Positions 8,946 to 21,869 of a stretch of DNA of 64,000 bases are shown piece by piece. Below the pieces are notes generated by a model. That model was not told the DNA's origin. It worked only from the letters and a program-made list of their open reading frames with translations, and did no database searches. The stretch spans positions 31,021,751-31,085,750 of the forward strand of contig CM020619.1 in NCBI GenBank assembly GCA_009829735.1, given 5' to 3'. The position numbers and the translations under genes were made by a program. The stretch's first letter is position 1; each line of letters begins with the position of its first letter. This DNA is from Pyropia yezoensis. Lineage: Eukaryota; Rhodophyta; Bangiophyceae; Bangiales; Bangiaceae.

Positions 8946-11900
8946 ATGGACGCGGCCGCCCCTGCGGCCACTGCGCCCCACCGGGCTGCCGACGCGGGCG
9001 GCGGCGGCGGCGGCGGGGGGGCCACCGCGCCGCCGCTCCCCAATGGCGGCGGCAGTGCGGACGCGCCGCACCCCAATGGCGACGGTGGCGGCAGCGGCGG
9101 TTGTGGCGGCAGCGGCGGTGACGCGGCTGCCGTCGCGCCGCTGCCGTCGGCGCCGGGGCTGCTCCGCCTGCCGGCCGTCGACGCGGTCGACCTGGAAGCG
9201 TACGTGCGCGTCCTGGGCGGTCGCCGTGTCATCCGAAAGGTACGTCTTGATGGGCGGTGGGGGGGTGGGGTTGGGGTGGCGTGGAGGCTGTCGGGGGGGG
9301 GGGGGGAGGGGGGCATTCTGTCGGATGTTGGCGCTTTTTTTTTTTTTCTGGGTGCCCCGTGGGGCCGTGTGCTGGGGAATCTGGATGTGAATGGCGGCGC
9401 CGGCGGCGGGGCGTCTGTGCGGGGGACGGAGGGGGCGGGAGGCGTCTGAGGGGAGGGGGCGTGGGGAGGGGCCGAGGGAAGGCGTGCGTGGCGGGTGGGT
9501 GAGGGTGTGCTTGTCGTCCCAGTCCGGTTAAGCCTGGGTGGTGGACGCAATGCGGCAATGCCTGTTACTGCTGGGGGGGAGCGTGTGGTCGTGTGCCGGC
9601 GGCCAGTCTAACCCGTGCCCATGCTCTGTTGGGTGGCCCCGCGATGGGACGTGTCGTGTTTGGTGTCCTCTTTTCTTTCTTCTTTTGTAACCGTCTGCCC
9701 AGGTGCTCATTGCCAACAATGGGATTGCAGCGGTCAAGGCCATGCGCAGCATCCGCCAGTGGACGTACGAGACCTTTCTCGACGCCCGCCTCATCACGTT
9801 TGTCAGCCTGGCCACCCCGGAAGACATTGCCGCCAACGCCGAATTTGTCCGCATGGCCGACGTACTCGTGCCCGTGCCGGGTGGACCCAACCGTAACAAC
9901 TATGCCAACGTGGAGCTGGTGGCCGACGTGGCCGAGCGCCACGCCGTGGACGGCGTGTGGGCGGGCTGGGGCCACGCGTCAGAGAACCCAGCGCTGCCCG
10001 CCCGCCTCGCCGCCGCGTCGCCGCCGATTGCGTTTCTCGGCCCACCGGCGGGGCCAATGGCCGCGCTGGGCGACAAGATCGCGTCGACCATCCTGGCGCA
10101 GGCGGCGGGCGTGCCGACCGTGTCGTGGTCGGGTACCGGCGTGACGGTGGACCTGGACGCCCCGTCCTGGTCGGGCACCGTCCCGGACGATGTGTTTGCC
10201 CGCGCGTGCGTGTCGGGCGTCGACGATGCGGTGCGGTTTGGGCGGTCGGTGGGCTTCCCGCTGGTCGTCAAGGCGTCTGAGGGGGGTGGCGGCAAGGGCA
10301 TCCGGGTCGTCCAGGAAGAAGACCGTCTGGCCGACGCGTGGCGTGCCGTGGCGGGGGAGGTGCCTGGCAGCCCCATCTTTCTCATGCGCCTCGTTACCGA
10401 GGCGCGGCACCTGGAAGTGCAGCTGATTGCCGACGAGCACGGGTCGGCCATTGCGCTGTATGGTCGCGACTGCTCGGTGCAGCGGCGGCACCAAAAGATC
10501 ATTGAGGAGGGGCCCGTCTCTGCGGCGCCACCAGAGGTGTGGCGGGCGCTCGAGGCTGCGGCGGTGGCGCTTGCCAAGGCGGTCGGCTACGTTGGTGCGG
10601 GCACCGTCGAGTACCTGTACCGCGGGGACGAGTCGGGCGGGGAGTTTTATTTCCTCGAGCTGAACCCGCGGCTCCAGGTGGAGCACCCCGTCACCGAGTG
10701 GATCACGGGCGTGAATCTGCCGGCCCTCCAGCTGCAGGTGGCGATGGGCATCCCGCTGGGCGCCGTTCCGGCGGTGCGCCGCTTTTACGGCGTCGACGCT
10801 CCCCTGGACGGGCCCGCCCTGGCCGTCCGCCGGCCGCTGCCACCTCATGGCCACGTGGTTGCTGCACGCATCACGGCGGAGAACCCCGATGACGGGTTCA
10901 CGCCCTCCTCGGGTGGCATCACGGAGCTGACGTTCCGGTCGGCCCCGCACGTGTGGGGGTACTTTTCGCTCAACACGGGCGGCTCGGTGCACGCGTATGC
11001 CGACTCGCAGATTGGTCACATCTTTGCGTGGGGCGTCGACCGCGATGCGGCGCGGCGGTCGCTCACGCTTGCCCTCCGTGACGTGACCCTCCGCGGGGAA
11101 ATCCGGACGACCGTCGAGTACCTGCAGATGCTGCTTACGCACCCGGCGTTTGTGGAGAACCGCTTTTCCACTGCTTGGCTCGACGGGCTCATCGCGACGC
11201 GGGCGGCTGCCAAGCGGCCACCCGCAGCCCTGGCTGTTCTTTGTGGGGCCCTCCTGCGGGGTCGCGCCGCGCTGGCTGCCGCGCACGCCGCGGCGGCGGC
11301 GTGCCTCGAGCGGGGGCAGCGGCCGTCGTCGCTGGCCGGCCGCGCGCTCGTCGAGGCGGACGTGGACCTCATCTATGAGGACATCTCCTACCCGCTGTGC
11401 GTGTCGCGAGGGGGACCTACGGCCCTCAATGTGACCGTGCGCGTACTGGGAGCGGCCGCGACCGCGGCGGCGGATACAGTGAGGGGTGTGCTGGGCGGCA
11501 GCGGTGACGGCGGGGGTGTCGTGTCGGCGGACGTGCGGCCACTGAGTGACGGTGGTCTTCTTATCCTGCTCGACGGGGTATCACATGTGGCGTATGGACG
11601 TGAGGAGGCAGGCGGCGGCCTGCGCCTGACGCTCGACAGCACGACGGTGACCTTCCCAGCGGCGTACGATCCGGGCGCGCTGACCACATCTGTATCGGGC
11701 AAGCTGGTCCGTTTTCTTGTCGAAGATGGCGCTCACGTAGAGGCGGGCGCCGCGTATGCCGAGCTCGAAGTTATGAAGATGTACTTGTCGCTGGTCGCCC
11801 CCGAGTCGGGGGTGGTTCGGCACGTGGCCTCCCCTGGGGGCGCCGTTGAGTCAGGTGCGCTTGTCGCTTCACTGGTGTTGGACGACGCGTCCAAGGTGCG

Positions 11901-14900
11901 GACGGCGGTCCACTTTCAGGGCGTCCTCCCGGCATTGGGTCCGCCGGTGGTGGCGGGCGACAAGCCGCAGCAGCTGTTTGCGACCGCCCTAACGCGGGTG
12001 GAGCTTGCCCTCCGCGGGTACGACGTGGATGGCAGCGCCGCGTTGGCCCTGCTGATGGCGCACCTGGATCACCCGGCAGTGGTTGCTGGGGAGCTCTCGG
12101 ACGAGCTTGCCCCCTTGACTGGGCGGCTCCCCGTGGGGGTGGTCGACGAGGTGCGGCGGGAAATCGTGAAACTCCGCCGCCTCGGCGACGCGCCACCCGC
12201 TGGCGAAGGCGCTGACGCGGCTGACGGGGCCGAGGTGGTGCCCTCAGCAGGCCCTGGCGCAGACGGGGACCACCTCGCTGTCATCGCTGCGTGCGCCCGT
12301 GCAGTAGTGTTGGCCATGGACGTGGCATCGACTTCGGCACCCGACGCGGCCGCAGACTTTGACCGCCTCCGCGCCGTTGCAGACCGCTACGCGAGCGGCC
12401 GCACTGCGCCGGGGGTGCTGGCAAGCCTCGTGGATGTGTACCTCGAGGGCGAGCGTCCCTTTTGTGCGCCCGCCGCATCCGCGTCTGAGGCCGCCACTGG
12501 TACCAAGGCGGGAGGCGGTGGCGCCAAGACTGCCGGAGGCGGTGGGAGTGGTGGGGGTGGCGCCAACGTGGCGTCCTCGACTGCGGGGGAGTCGGGAAGC
12601 GGCAGCGGGGATGCATTGCTGGAGCTGCGGGGCAGCTTTGGTAATGACCTTGCCCCTCTGGTGGAGATGGCGGCTGGCCACTGCAACCTGGGCGCCAAGA
12701 ATGCGTTGCTGCTCGAGGTGCTCGCGCGCCTGGGTACCGTTTCCAAGCCCCCCCCGCGGTTGCCGGCCACTCGTGCGACGAGCAGTTGCGAAAGCAGCAG
12801 CGACGAGTCTGGGTCGGGCACTGCTGACCCCGACGCGGCGCTGCGACGGGCAGTCAAAGTGCGTGCGGCGGCGCGGCGCAAGGCCGCAGCGTCCCCGCTT
12901 TTGGCCGCCGTCGCCGACGATGGGTGCTCGCCGGCGGTGTTATCGCGGCTGTCGGTGCTGAGCCGGCTTGGGGGTGCGGCCTACGCAGACATTGCACTTC
13001 GCGCGCGGATGGCATTGGTGGACCTGCGCCGCCCACGTTTCCATCTTCGCCGGGCAGCGGTGAGGATGTATCTGGACCGGCTGGTGGCGGCACGGTCTGG
13101 TGATGATGAGGACGAACAGCAGGAAGCGATGCAGCAGGCCTTGTCGCCTGTGGCTTCCATGCTTGATGTTCTTGTCACGTTTGTAGCGCCTGATTCGCTT
13201 CTCTGGGGGCGAGCGCCAGGCAGTGGGCCCGCTTGTAGTCCGATCGCTGACAAGGGCGGCGTCCCATCGTCGTCGTCGGGCCGCAAGCGGCTGTCTCTGT
13301 CGACCGCGGCGGGCGTCCACTCGGCTCGGGCTTGTGAAAACGCTGTTCGCAGCTCTGCGGCTCGCCTCCAGATCCTCCGCAGCTACCGCGCCTACGATGT
13401 CGACAACCTGCAGGTGAACATCTCGCCTGATGGGGACCAGCTATTGACGGCGTCGTGGTCTTTTCGGTTCCACAAGGCACGGCCATCACGCGTGGGTGCC
13501 TCATCGGCGTCAATGGCAGCCAAATCGGTAGCTGCAGCTGCCGCCGCAGCACCTACGTCACCAACCTCGGGGCCTCGGCCAATCTCGTTGACACCGTCAG
13601 GCTCTGAAGCGGCGCTCGCATCGTTCGACTCAGCCGACAACCTGTCTTCTGCTTCGTCTGCTTCGGCTGACGCCACCGCGGGGGTATACCGGACGGGCAC
13701 GTACGCGGTCTTCACGTCGTGGGCCCAGCTGGAGCGCAGCTTCGATGGCGTCTTGGCCAAGGCTGCGGCAGCCGCGACGCGGCCGGGGATGTCAGACACG
13801 TCAGTCAACGTGCTCACATGCCTGCTGCGGTGGCCTGGAGCACCCCTGGGCATCAGCGGCGGCACCACCTCTGCTACTTCGGCGCCACCCAAGTCGCCAT
13901 CGCCAGCTGATGCATCAGGCAGTGGCAGGCACCATGAGGCGGACGACGGGGCCAGCCAAGCGCTGGAGGCGGTGCTCAAAGCCAGGGATGCGGCTCGGCG
14001 ACAGACCCTGGCCCTCACTGCTGGCATCCGCACCATCACGTTCATTGTGGCGCCCGTTGCGGCTAGCGCCCCCGCGTCGGCCGGCGCAGGTGGCGGCGAG
14101 GAGGAGTACGAGTATCCGGGCTTTTACACGTTCCGCGTACCGGGGGGCTTTGTCGAGGACCCCATCCTGCGGCACATTGACCCACCCATGGCGTTCCAGT
14201 TGGAGCTGGCGCGGCTCTCCAACTTTGACATCACCCGCTTCAGCTACCCCAACCGGGCGGTCCACGTGTTTTTCGCACAGGACAAGGCGGTGTCGGGACG
14301 GCCTGACCGACGGCGCAGCGCGGCGGTGCGGCCACCGGCGAGTGGTGCAGCAACGAGCGGGTCGTCCTCCGGTGCGGCAGCGGCCCCTGCCGCTGCGCCC
14401 CCGCGCGACGCCGACGCCCGTTTCTTTGTGCGCGCCGTCGTGCGCCATGTGGAGGTTCTGACGCGGACGTCCAGCCGCTTTTCTTCAAGTGGTGGGTCTA
14501 CAAACTATGGCGGCGCCCTATGGCTGCCCGAGGTGGAGCGTACGTTTGGGGAGGCCCTCGATGCGGTGGAGATGGCGGCTTGCGACCGGCGGTTCCGTCG
14601 CACGGAGCTCAACCACGTCTTTCTCAACGTTGTGCCCGTCGTGTCGCTGGACCTGGAAGACCTTGAAGCCATTTGCCGCCGCCTCTTTACCCGCTACGCC
14701 TCGCGTTGCTGGGCGCTCCGTGTGCTCACGGTAGAGGTCAAGTGCTCCGTGGTGCTGTCGCCTGCCGGACACACCTCATCGTACTCGTCAGCTGGTGGTG
14801 GTATTGGGGGCACCCCACGGTCGGCCGCCACGCCGCTGCGGTTTGTGCTGCTCAACCCGACCGGCCACATGCTCCGCATCCACGGCTACGTTGAGACACT

Positions 14901-17862
14901 CGACCCGGCTGCGGGCATTGACCGCCTCGTGTCAATTGTGCGTGGCGGTGGTGGCGGCGGTGGTGGCGGTAGTGGCGGTAGCCGCGGTCCTTTGCATGGC
15001 ACGGCGGTGCTGGCACCCTATCCTGTCATGGACCGGGTGCAGCGCAAGCGGGTCGTTGCACAGACCACCGAGACCACGTATGCGTATGACTTTGTGGCGC
15101 TCTTTAGCCGTAGCCTCCACGAGCGGTGGCGGCGCTACTCGCAGGCGCGGCTGCTGGGCGGCTTCCGGCGTGCTAAGGCGCCGCCCATGCCCGTTGATGC
15201 AGTGGAGCTGGTGCTCGCGCCTGCCGAGGCGGACGACGCGAGCGTCCTCCGCGGTGTATCGCCGCCCCTCAAGCTGGTGGAGACCCGTCGCCCGCCCGGC
15301 CAGAACAGCTGCGGTATGATTGCATGGCGCTACACCTTGTGGACGCCCGAGTACCCGTCCAGCCGGCAGGCCATTGTAGTGGCCAACGACATCACTTTTG
15401 CGGCGGGGTCATTTGGTGTGGAAGAGGACCATGTCTTTGCGGCGGCATCTCAGGTTGCCCGCGATGAGGGCATCCCTTTTGTGTACCTGGCGGCCAACTC
15501 GGGGGCGCGGATTGGGATTGCCGAGGACGTGCGGGACCTGTTTAGCGTGCGGTGGGTGGACCCGTCGCTCCCCGCCAAGGGCTTCTCTTCCCTCTACCTG
15601 GAGCCTGACGCGGAGCGGCGGCTGGCCCGCGGTGCCGCCACCGTTAGCGCCACCAACGACATTATCGACGTGATTGGCGCCAAGCACGGGCTGGGGGTGG
15701 AGAACCTGGCGGGCTCGGGGCTACTCGCGGGGGAGGCCAGCGCGGCTTATAACGAGACATTTACGATTGCGTTTGTGACGGCCCGGTCGGTGGGGATTGG
15801 CGCCTACCTGGTGCGGCTCGGCCAGCGGGTCATCCAGAAGGCCCGGTCGGCGCCCATCATCCTCACGGGCCACTCGGCGCTCAACAAGCTGCTTGGGCAC
15901 GACGTGTACGTGTCAAACGAGCAGCTGGGTGGGTCTCAGATCATGGGGCCAAACGGGGTGGCTCACTTGGTCGTGCCCGACGACCTCCGCGGCGTCGACG
16001 CGATCCTGGATTGGATGGCCTATGTTCCCGCCCGTCGGGGCGAGCCAGCGCCCGTGGTGGAGCCGCTCGACCCGATTGCGCGGCCTGTGGCGGCGTCGCC
16101 CCCCTTGAACGGCGCGCCGTACGACCCTCGGGAGCGTCTCATCCACGGCTACGACGCTGTGCGCGGCGGCGTTGACCGTGCCGCGGCGATTGCAGCTGGC
16201 GCTGACCCAGCGTCCATGGGCGGTTTCACACAGGTGGATGACGCCTCCACGCCGGCGGCGCCGCACTCACGGGGCAGCCGCAGCGGGGGCGGCAGCCGTT
16301 CCACCTTTTTGCCTGGCCTCTTTGACCGCGGCTCGTGGATGGAGACGCTGGGTGGGTGGGCCAAGACCGTCGTCGTTGGCCGGGCGCGCCTGGGCGGCGT
16401 GCCCACCGGTGTTGTCGCCGTTGAGACCCGCTCTGTGGCTCGCACCACCCCTGCCGACCCTGCTGCGCCCGCCACCCGTGAGGCAGTGACCGCCCAGGCC
16501 GGGGGCGTCTGGTACCCAGACTCGGCAGCCAAAACTGCCCAGGCCATCCGGGACTTTGACCGGGAGCGCCTGCCGCTGTTCATCCTGGCCAACTGGCGGG
16601 GCTTTTCTGGGGGGATGCGCGACATGTTTGACGAGGTGCTCAAGTCGGGCGCTCAGATTGTCGACGCCCTCCGTGCCTACTCTTCCCCCGTCTTTGTCTA
16701 CATTCCGCCTGGTGGGGAGCTCCGCGGTGGGGCGTGGGTGGTGGTGGACACCCGCATCAACGCCACGCAGATTGAAATGTACGCCGACCCGACGGCGCGG
16801 GGGGGCGTCCTCGAGCCCGAGGGCATTGTGGACGTCAAGTACCGCAAGCGGGCGTTGGTGGCGACGATGCACCGGCTGGACCCGACGCTGGCCAAGCTGG
16901 ACGAGTCGCTCGCCCGCGCCGAGCGTGACGAGGACGGGCGGGGTCACACTGCCGATACGACGCGCGCCATTCGGGACTCGATCCTTGCACGGGAGGCCAC
17001 CCTGCTCCCCGTCTACCGGCAGGTGGCGACCAAATTTGCCGACCTCCACGACACCCCGGGGCGGATGCAGGCCAAGGGCGTCATCCGCGGGGTGGTGCCG
17101 TGGGCGGCCGCACGGTCCTTTTTCTACTGGCGCCTGCAGCGGCGGCTTGCCGAGTCGCGTGTCCGCGCCGCCATTGGCCGCGCCGACCCGGCGCTGCCCC
17201 GCGCCGAGGTGACGGCGCTCCTCCAAAAGCTGGCCGACCGCAGCCACAATGAGGGCGCCGGCCTGGCCAGCGAGGACGACGAGGCGGAGCTGGTGGGCGC
17301 CGCTGAGGCGGCTGGCGGTGCTGCCGACGGCGGTGCCGCCACAGCCGCTGACGTCCGTGACGCGCAAGTCAATGGCTTTGCTGCCGACGGTGCCACTTCT
17401 GGGGCTTCCACTGGCGACGGCCGCGGCGGTGGCGGCGGTGGCGGCGGTAGCGGCGGCGGCGGCCTTGGTGTTGGCGGCGGTGGCGGCGGCGGGGTAAGCC
17501 TTCCCCGGGCGTCGACGGTGAGCACCACCGACGACCGCCTCTTCTTCCAGTGGCTGGAAGAGTCGGAGGCGGATGTCCTCGAGTGCGTGCGGCAGGTGCG
17601 CGAGGCCCGCATCGCGGCGGACGTGTCGCGGCTGGCCGCCGAGTCGGTCGACGGCTTCCTGTATGGTTTGCAGGCGGCCCTCGAGGCGGCGCCCGAGGGG
17701 CGGGAGCGCTCCAAGCTGGCCGCCGACATTGGCGCCCGCGTCGCCGCGGCGGTGGGGGGGGGGTCCGCCGCCGGGCGCATCGCCTACTACCCGCTCGCCA
17801 TGATTAACCGTCTGCGGGGGGATCGCGGGGGTGGGGGCGGGGGGGGGCCTCTGGATGGGTGA
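8946..17862 (+). CDS. ACC: Acetyl-CoA carboxylase, multidomain eukaryotic type (join 8946-9239, 9703-17862)
   Basis: It carboxylates acetyl-CoA to malonyl-CoA using ATP, bicarbonate and biotin, the committed step for fatty-acid synthesis and elongation. The product is about 2817 residues, longer than the usual 2200-2400 because of Ala/Gly-rich insertions. In order: a Gly/Ala-rich head without obvious targeting signal (1-85), biotin carboxylase from VLIANNGIAAVKAMRS (99 on) with the ATP loop GGGGKGIR (about 290) and ELNPRLQVEHPVTEW (about 415), the biotin site EVMKM with Lys near 790, a long central region with low-complexity inserts, the carboxyltransferase N half (GMIAWRYTLWTPEYPSSRQ, near 1970; NSGARIG) and C half (ANWRGFSGGMRDM, near 2390). 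The start is ATG in GCCGCCATGG. The lack of a transit peptide suggests a cytosolic enzyme. The CBM1 protein gene converges on its 3' end. Confidence 0.97.
9240..9702 (+). other. Intron of the acetyl-CoA carboxylase gene
   Basis: Exon 1 ends after codon AAG (GGRRVIRK) at 9239. The intron begins GTACGT and ends with a pyrimidine-rich tract (about 9667-9688) and CCCAG at 9702. Exon 2 starts in phase 0 with GTGCTCATTGCC (VLIANNG), which joins the halves of the conserved RVI.KVLIANNGIAA motif. The intron has long G and T runs. Confidence 0.9.
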
Positions 17863-18424
17863 TGGGGTGTGGCACGGAGGTAGTGGTCGGCGTGCAGGAG
17901 GCACACCGTCGCTGTGGAGGTGAGGTTGTTGGACGAACCGCTCGGCGGCGGAGGGAGGGCGGCGGTGGGCGGCTCTAGGCATTTTTTCTTCTTCTCCTTG
18001 GTGTAATCTGATGATGAAGGGTGTGCTTCGCGGCGTCACGGTGAGGATGTCCGCTCGCGAGCGACGCACACTTCTCCATGCCATCGGCGCCCAACTGACA
18101 CTGGTCATTAGCTTGGACCACGCTTGGCATTGGCTGGCCTGCGCTCACGCTCTCGCTGGCACCGCCTTGTCTGTAACAGGTGCAGCAAAGACGGTCGACG
18201 TGAAGTTGCTCATAAAAATGTCGTCTCTAGGTGCCGCGCCTGCAGCCCGCTAGGCGTACGCCCGCCAGGGCCGCGCATCACGCGTCAGCCATCCCACCCC
18301 TCGCTACGCTATGCTGCCCGTTGCTATTGTCAAAAAGTTAAACCGAGCGACGCGCCCGTACCGACGGCGTCGCGGCCACCAGAAAGGGCGGTGCCCGCCC
18401 GGCCCAGATCCTCCCGACATCTCT
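17863..18424. other. Spacer between convergent ACC and CBM1 protein genes
   Basis: 562 bp between two convergent genes; it must hold both 3' untranslated regions. I see no gene, no canonical AATAAA signal and no repeat. Confidence 0.5.
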
Positions 18425-19057
18425 TTACGGGTGCAGCGGCGCGCACTGCTTGTACGAGCCGCCGCGGGGCACTTCCTTGCACGCGTACGCGGGCACGCAC
18501 TTGGACGGCCCCTTGAAGCCGGCACCCGCGCACTGGGCATACGGCCCCAGCTCCCCCGCCTTGGGCGCCGGCGCCAAGCACTGGCTGTTGTACTCAGAGA
18601 GATAGACGCACTGGAGACCAAACTTGCAGCACTTGGGCCCCATGTGGCCCTTGCCGCCGCACGCCTGGTACTCCTTGCCGCACGTCTTGCCCGCCGGTGC
18701 GGGCTCGGTGGGAGACAGCTTTGGCGGCGTCATCGGCCGCTTGGTGATGAGGTCACAGTGGGAAAAGGACGGGTCCACGACAGTGCACTTGAAGCCCGGC
18801 GTGCAGGCAGACGGGCCCATGTAGCCGCTGCCACCGCACTTGCGGTAGGGGGCGACCTGGCCTGGGGACGGGGCCATTGGGCGGCACTGCGAGTACCACT
18901 TGTTCATGATCATGCACGTCAGGCCGGGGGAGCAGCACGTCGGGCCGTCCTTGTACTGTGCGCCACCGCACTGCTCAAAGATGACGCCGCATGCGGAGGC
19001 GGCGGCGACGGCCGACAGGACCGTCAGCGCCGCGGCGGTGACCTTCAGGAAGCCCAT
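18425..19057 (-). CDS. Secreted protein with four CBM1 cellulose-binding modules (Porphyra PBP type)
   Basis: 210 residues from ATG 19057-19055 (context CCACAATGG). Residues 1-20 form a signal peptide (MGFLKVTAAALTVLSAVAAA, hydrophobic, small residues at the end). The mature protein is four Cys-rich modules of the fungal CBM1 pattern, each with CGG or CAG, a G.xGP.xC turn and a final aromatic residue before C: starting near residues 23 (CGVIFEQCGG), 70 (YRKCGGSGYMGP), 117 (YQACGGKGHMGP) and 160 (YAQCAGAGFKGP), joined by short Pro-rich linkers. There is no catalytic domain, so it should bind polysaccharide, probably in the cell wall. This layout matches the polysaccharide-binding protein known from Porphyra. 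The gene has no intron and lies on the minus strand, convergent with ACC. Confidence 0.9.
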   Translation of the reverse strand: MGFLKVTAAALTVLSAVAAASACGVIFEQCGGAQYKDGPTCCSPGLTCMIMNKWYSQCRPMAPSPGQVAPYRKCGGSGYMGPSACTPGFKCTVVDPSFSHCDLITKRPMTPPKLSPTEPAPAGKTCGKEYQACGGKGHMGPKCCKFGLQCVYLSEYNSQCLAPAPKAGELGPYAQCAGAGFKGPSKCVPAYACKEVPRGGSYKQCAPLHP

Positions 19058-19185
19058 TGTGGCGGAAGGGGGGAGGGTAGGGGGGGGGGGGGGGGATGGG
19101 GGATGTCGTGGGGGCTGGGGGGACGTGCGGGTCGTGGTTGACTGATGAAAAGAGCCTCGTTCGGGCCGACTTGGAACGGTACGGC

Positions 19186-19198
19186 CGCTCTTATACCC
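19186..19198 (-). promoter_or_regulatory. TATA-like element of the CBM1 protein gene
   Basis: Read on the minus strand, GGGTATAAGAGCGG lies about 135 bp upstream of the start codon, a reasonable distance for a TATA box with a short leader. The leader between them contains a long C run (plus-strand G run at about 19081-19095). Confidence 0.45.
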
Positions 19199-19199
19199 G

Positions 19200-21869
19200 C
19201 ACCGGCGCTGGCGGCATCGGCGCGCGCCTCCCACCCACCCACCGGCTGCCGGGCGCTGCCCGTCCCCGAGGGCGCTGCCCGTCCCCGAGGGCGCCACTCC
19301 CCCCGCTCGCCCCCCTCCCCCCGCCCCTGCCCGCGAGCGCCAGCTGCTACGGATGAGGGGGCAGGACACATCCCCGCGGCGCCCTACGCGCTAGGTCTTG
19401 GCAGGGAGCGTCCCGCGTGTGCCCACAACCCCCACCACAACCCCCGCCGGCAGCCCGGCGTGCTCGCCCAGAGCCCGGCCAGCCCCCCCCCCGCCGCACG
19501 CCGCCTGCCACCGGTGGGGTGGCACGCGGCGGTGCACGGCGTGGCGGGTGGGCAGCCGCCCCCCGGCTACCCACAGGCAGGCAGTCGTGGCGTGGGGAGG
19601 GCAGGGGTGGGGGGGGGTGGGGGGGGGGTGCCGCCCCCAACTGGGGGTGGGGGATCGATCCCTCAGGGCGAGTGGCCCGTGGCCACTCACCCCGCCCCCC
19701 TGGATCAGCGTGCGGCACACGCGGCGCTGCCGTGGCGCACACGCGCGCACGGCGTGGCGGCGGGGGCGGCCCGCGGGCGGCCGCGCCGGCGCCGGTGCGG
19801 TGCGGTGCCAGGCGCTGGACAAGAACGGGGCTGCGGGGCGTCTGCAGCGCACGTGGCCGCCCGCGGGCGGCCGCGGCGGTGGCAGCGCCCAGGCTGCAGC
19901 TCGCTGCCCGGCGGCGGTGGGCGGTCGAGCGCGGCCGCGCGGGCTCTCCCCGCGCGGTCCCCCCCCCCCTCCCCTGCGCGCGAGCGCGCGCGCGCGCGCA
20001 ATCCTCGTGGTGGGGATGACCGCACCGCACGTGGAGTGGCCGTCACACGGCCACTACGAGAAGGGCGGTGCGGTCATCCACGGTTGTTTGCAGAGGGGTG
20101 GCCGGCGGCCGCTCAACCAGACACCCTGGCCGCCAGTGCCCCAACTGGGCAGTACTGAAGAGGAGTTTTTTTCTTCTCGTGGCGGTGGGGGGGGGTGGGG
20201 GCCCGGGGGGGGGGGGCTTCCGGAGGGGAGGGAGGCGCCGGCTGGCCGCACCCCCCCTGACCTCTCCCAGCCCTCAACCACGGGGGGGGGAGGAAGCCCG
20301 TGGCGGTGTCAGCCACACCAGACACTCAAGTGCGCCGCGTGTGGGGCTCTGTGTGCACCGCTGTGCACCCCACCCCCGCCCGCGCGCGCGGCCGCGTGGT
20401 GGGGGGTGGTGACTGCCTTGGCGGCCGCCGGGGGCGGCCCTGCACGCTCGTCCAAAAGAAACGAACAAAAACCCGTCGCCCTCCTCATGCCGGGGGGGCA
20501 CGCCACCCCCCGGCCGCGCGTGGCCTCTGCCCCCCGCCGAGGCTGCCCAGATTCACACGAGCACCACCGGTGGGGGGGGGGCACCCCCGCCACCACCAAC
20601 AACCACATCCAGTTAGCCATGCTATGTACGGGGTCTCTCCACCACCGCCCTTGGCCGTTGCGCCTCCGCCCTCGTTCTAGCCTGGCTGGCTACGGATTAC
20701 CCCCCCCCCCCCCCCCCCCCCACCGGTAGGGGGAGCGTGCACCCCGGTGCCAGGCGGCTGGCTGTTTGGCCTGCCCCCTGTCACAAGCGTGGGCGGGGGG
20801 CCGCCCGCCGGTCGACTCACCTCGTGGGCACACCGTGAGGGGGTTTGTCGGCCACCGCGCTGCCTGCCTCCCTGGCCCCCGTCGCGCATCGTGGCGGGCA
20901 CCCACCGACCCCGACCCACCCATGATGGGCCCACGCGGGGCTGTGTGGGTGGCTCATGTTTCTATGTTGCATGGTGGATGATCCCACCTCTGTTTGCCCC
21001 GGCCTGCCCCCCCCCACGCGATCCACAGCCTGGTGGTGGTGGATATATACATATGCACTGAGGCGCCTCTCCGCGTGCGCGCGCGCCCTCAGGAGTGAGA
21101 AGTAACTACCCCCTTCGATGAGTGGATCGCCGCCGCGGCCAATCGACGGTCGCAGTATCACTGGTAAAAGAACCCGTTGGGGTGGGGGGAGGCCTCCCCC
21201 TCGACGGTGGCTGGCACACCTCACACTCGCCGCGCCATGGCAGTTCCCCGTTCCCGCTCCAAACAAGAAAGGTGGCAGGCCGTGGCCGACTCGGCTGAAA
21301 ACCGTGTACCGGTACTCTGTACAGTACATACGTGTAGTAGATCGGCAAGAGGACCTGGAAGGAGGTGTGGGTTCGGGGCGCGGCACATCGTGCCGGTTAG
21401 TTGCTGTCAGCCGGTGCCACAACATCCTCTCTCGGTCGCCCATGGTTTACAGTCAATCCCCGACCCTGTACCACCCCCGTACAAGCCCAGGTGGGCCTAC
21501 AACGAAGTGGCTGACAGTCTTCCACAGTCATTCAGAGCAGCGAGAGAGGCGCGGGAGGCTTTTCTGGAGCGATTGATTGGCGAGCACGCACCTGGCCTCA
21601 CGGTGCCGGCAGCTGTAATGCTGGCCATAGGGGTGGGACATCATCGGGGATTGACTGTAACGGCCGCATCGGCTTCAATCAGTCGTGTTCCAATGCGGGT
21701 GAAAACTTCTTGAGATCTACTTCGTAGATAGAATTTCTCTTGACCCAGTTCACTTACTTATGCACTCAAAACACATGACAATCTCCGCAGAAAGGCGATT
21801 GCAAGAGAGGGCCTGAGATTGATCAACATCTCCGCTGCCGTTGTCTACGCTGCCGACCCATCCGTGCTA
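19200..21869. other. Long GC-rich spacer with simple repeats
   Basis: No gene can be supported. It contains a 19-bp tandem duplication (CTGCCCGTCCCCGAGGGCG, about 19255-19292), a GC dinucleotide run (about 19979-20000), many G and C homopolymers including about 22 C at 20700-20721, and a TATA-like ATATATACATATG at about 21040-21056 followed by C/G-alternating sequence. From about 21100 the composition becomes more balanced. Long open frames here follow from the base composition and have biased, low-complexity products. Confidence 0.5.

Noticed and set aside
8522..9550. 342-codon frame on the minus strand over the ACC promoter and first exon
   Set aside because: Low-complexity Pro/Arg product from C-rich sequence; overlaps the supported first exon and intron of ACC.
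16267..18108. 613-codon frame antisense to the end of ACC
   Set aside because: Shadow of the GC-rich ACC codons; the carboxyltransferase on the plus strand is certain and the antisense product has no recognisable part.
19398..20729. Frames of up to 443 codons in the spacer after the CBM1 gene
   Set aside because: Products are Pro/Gly/Ala/Arg strings from homopolymers, present on both strands and in several frames; composition explains them.
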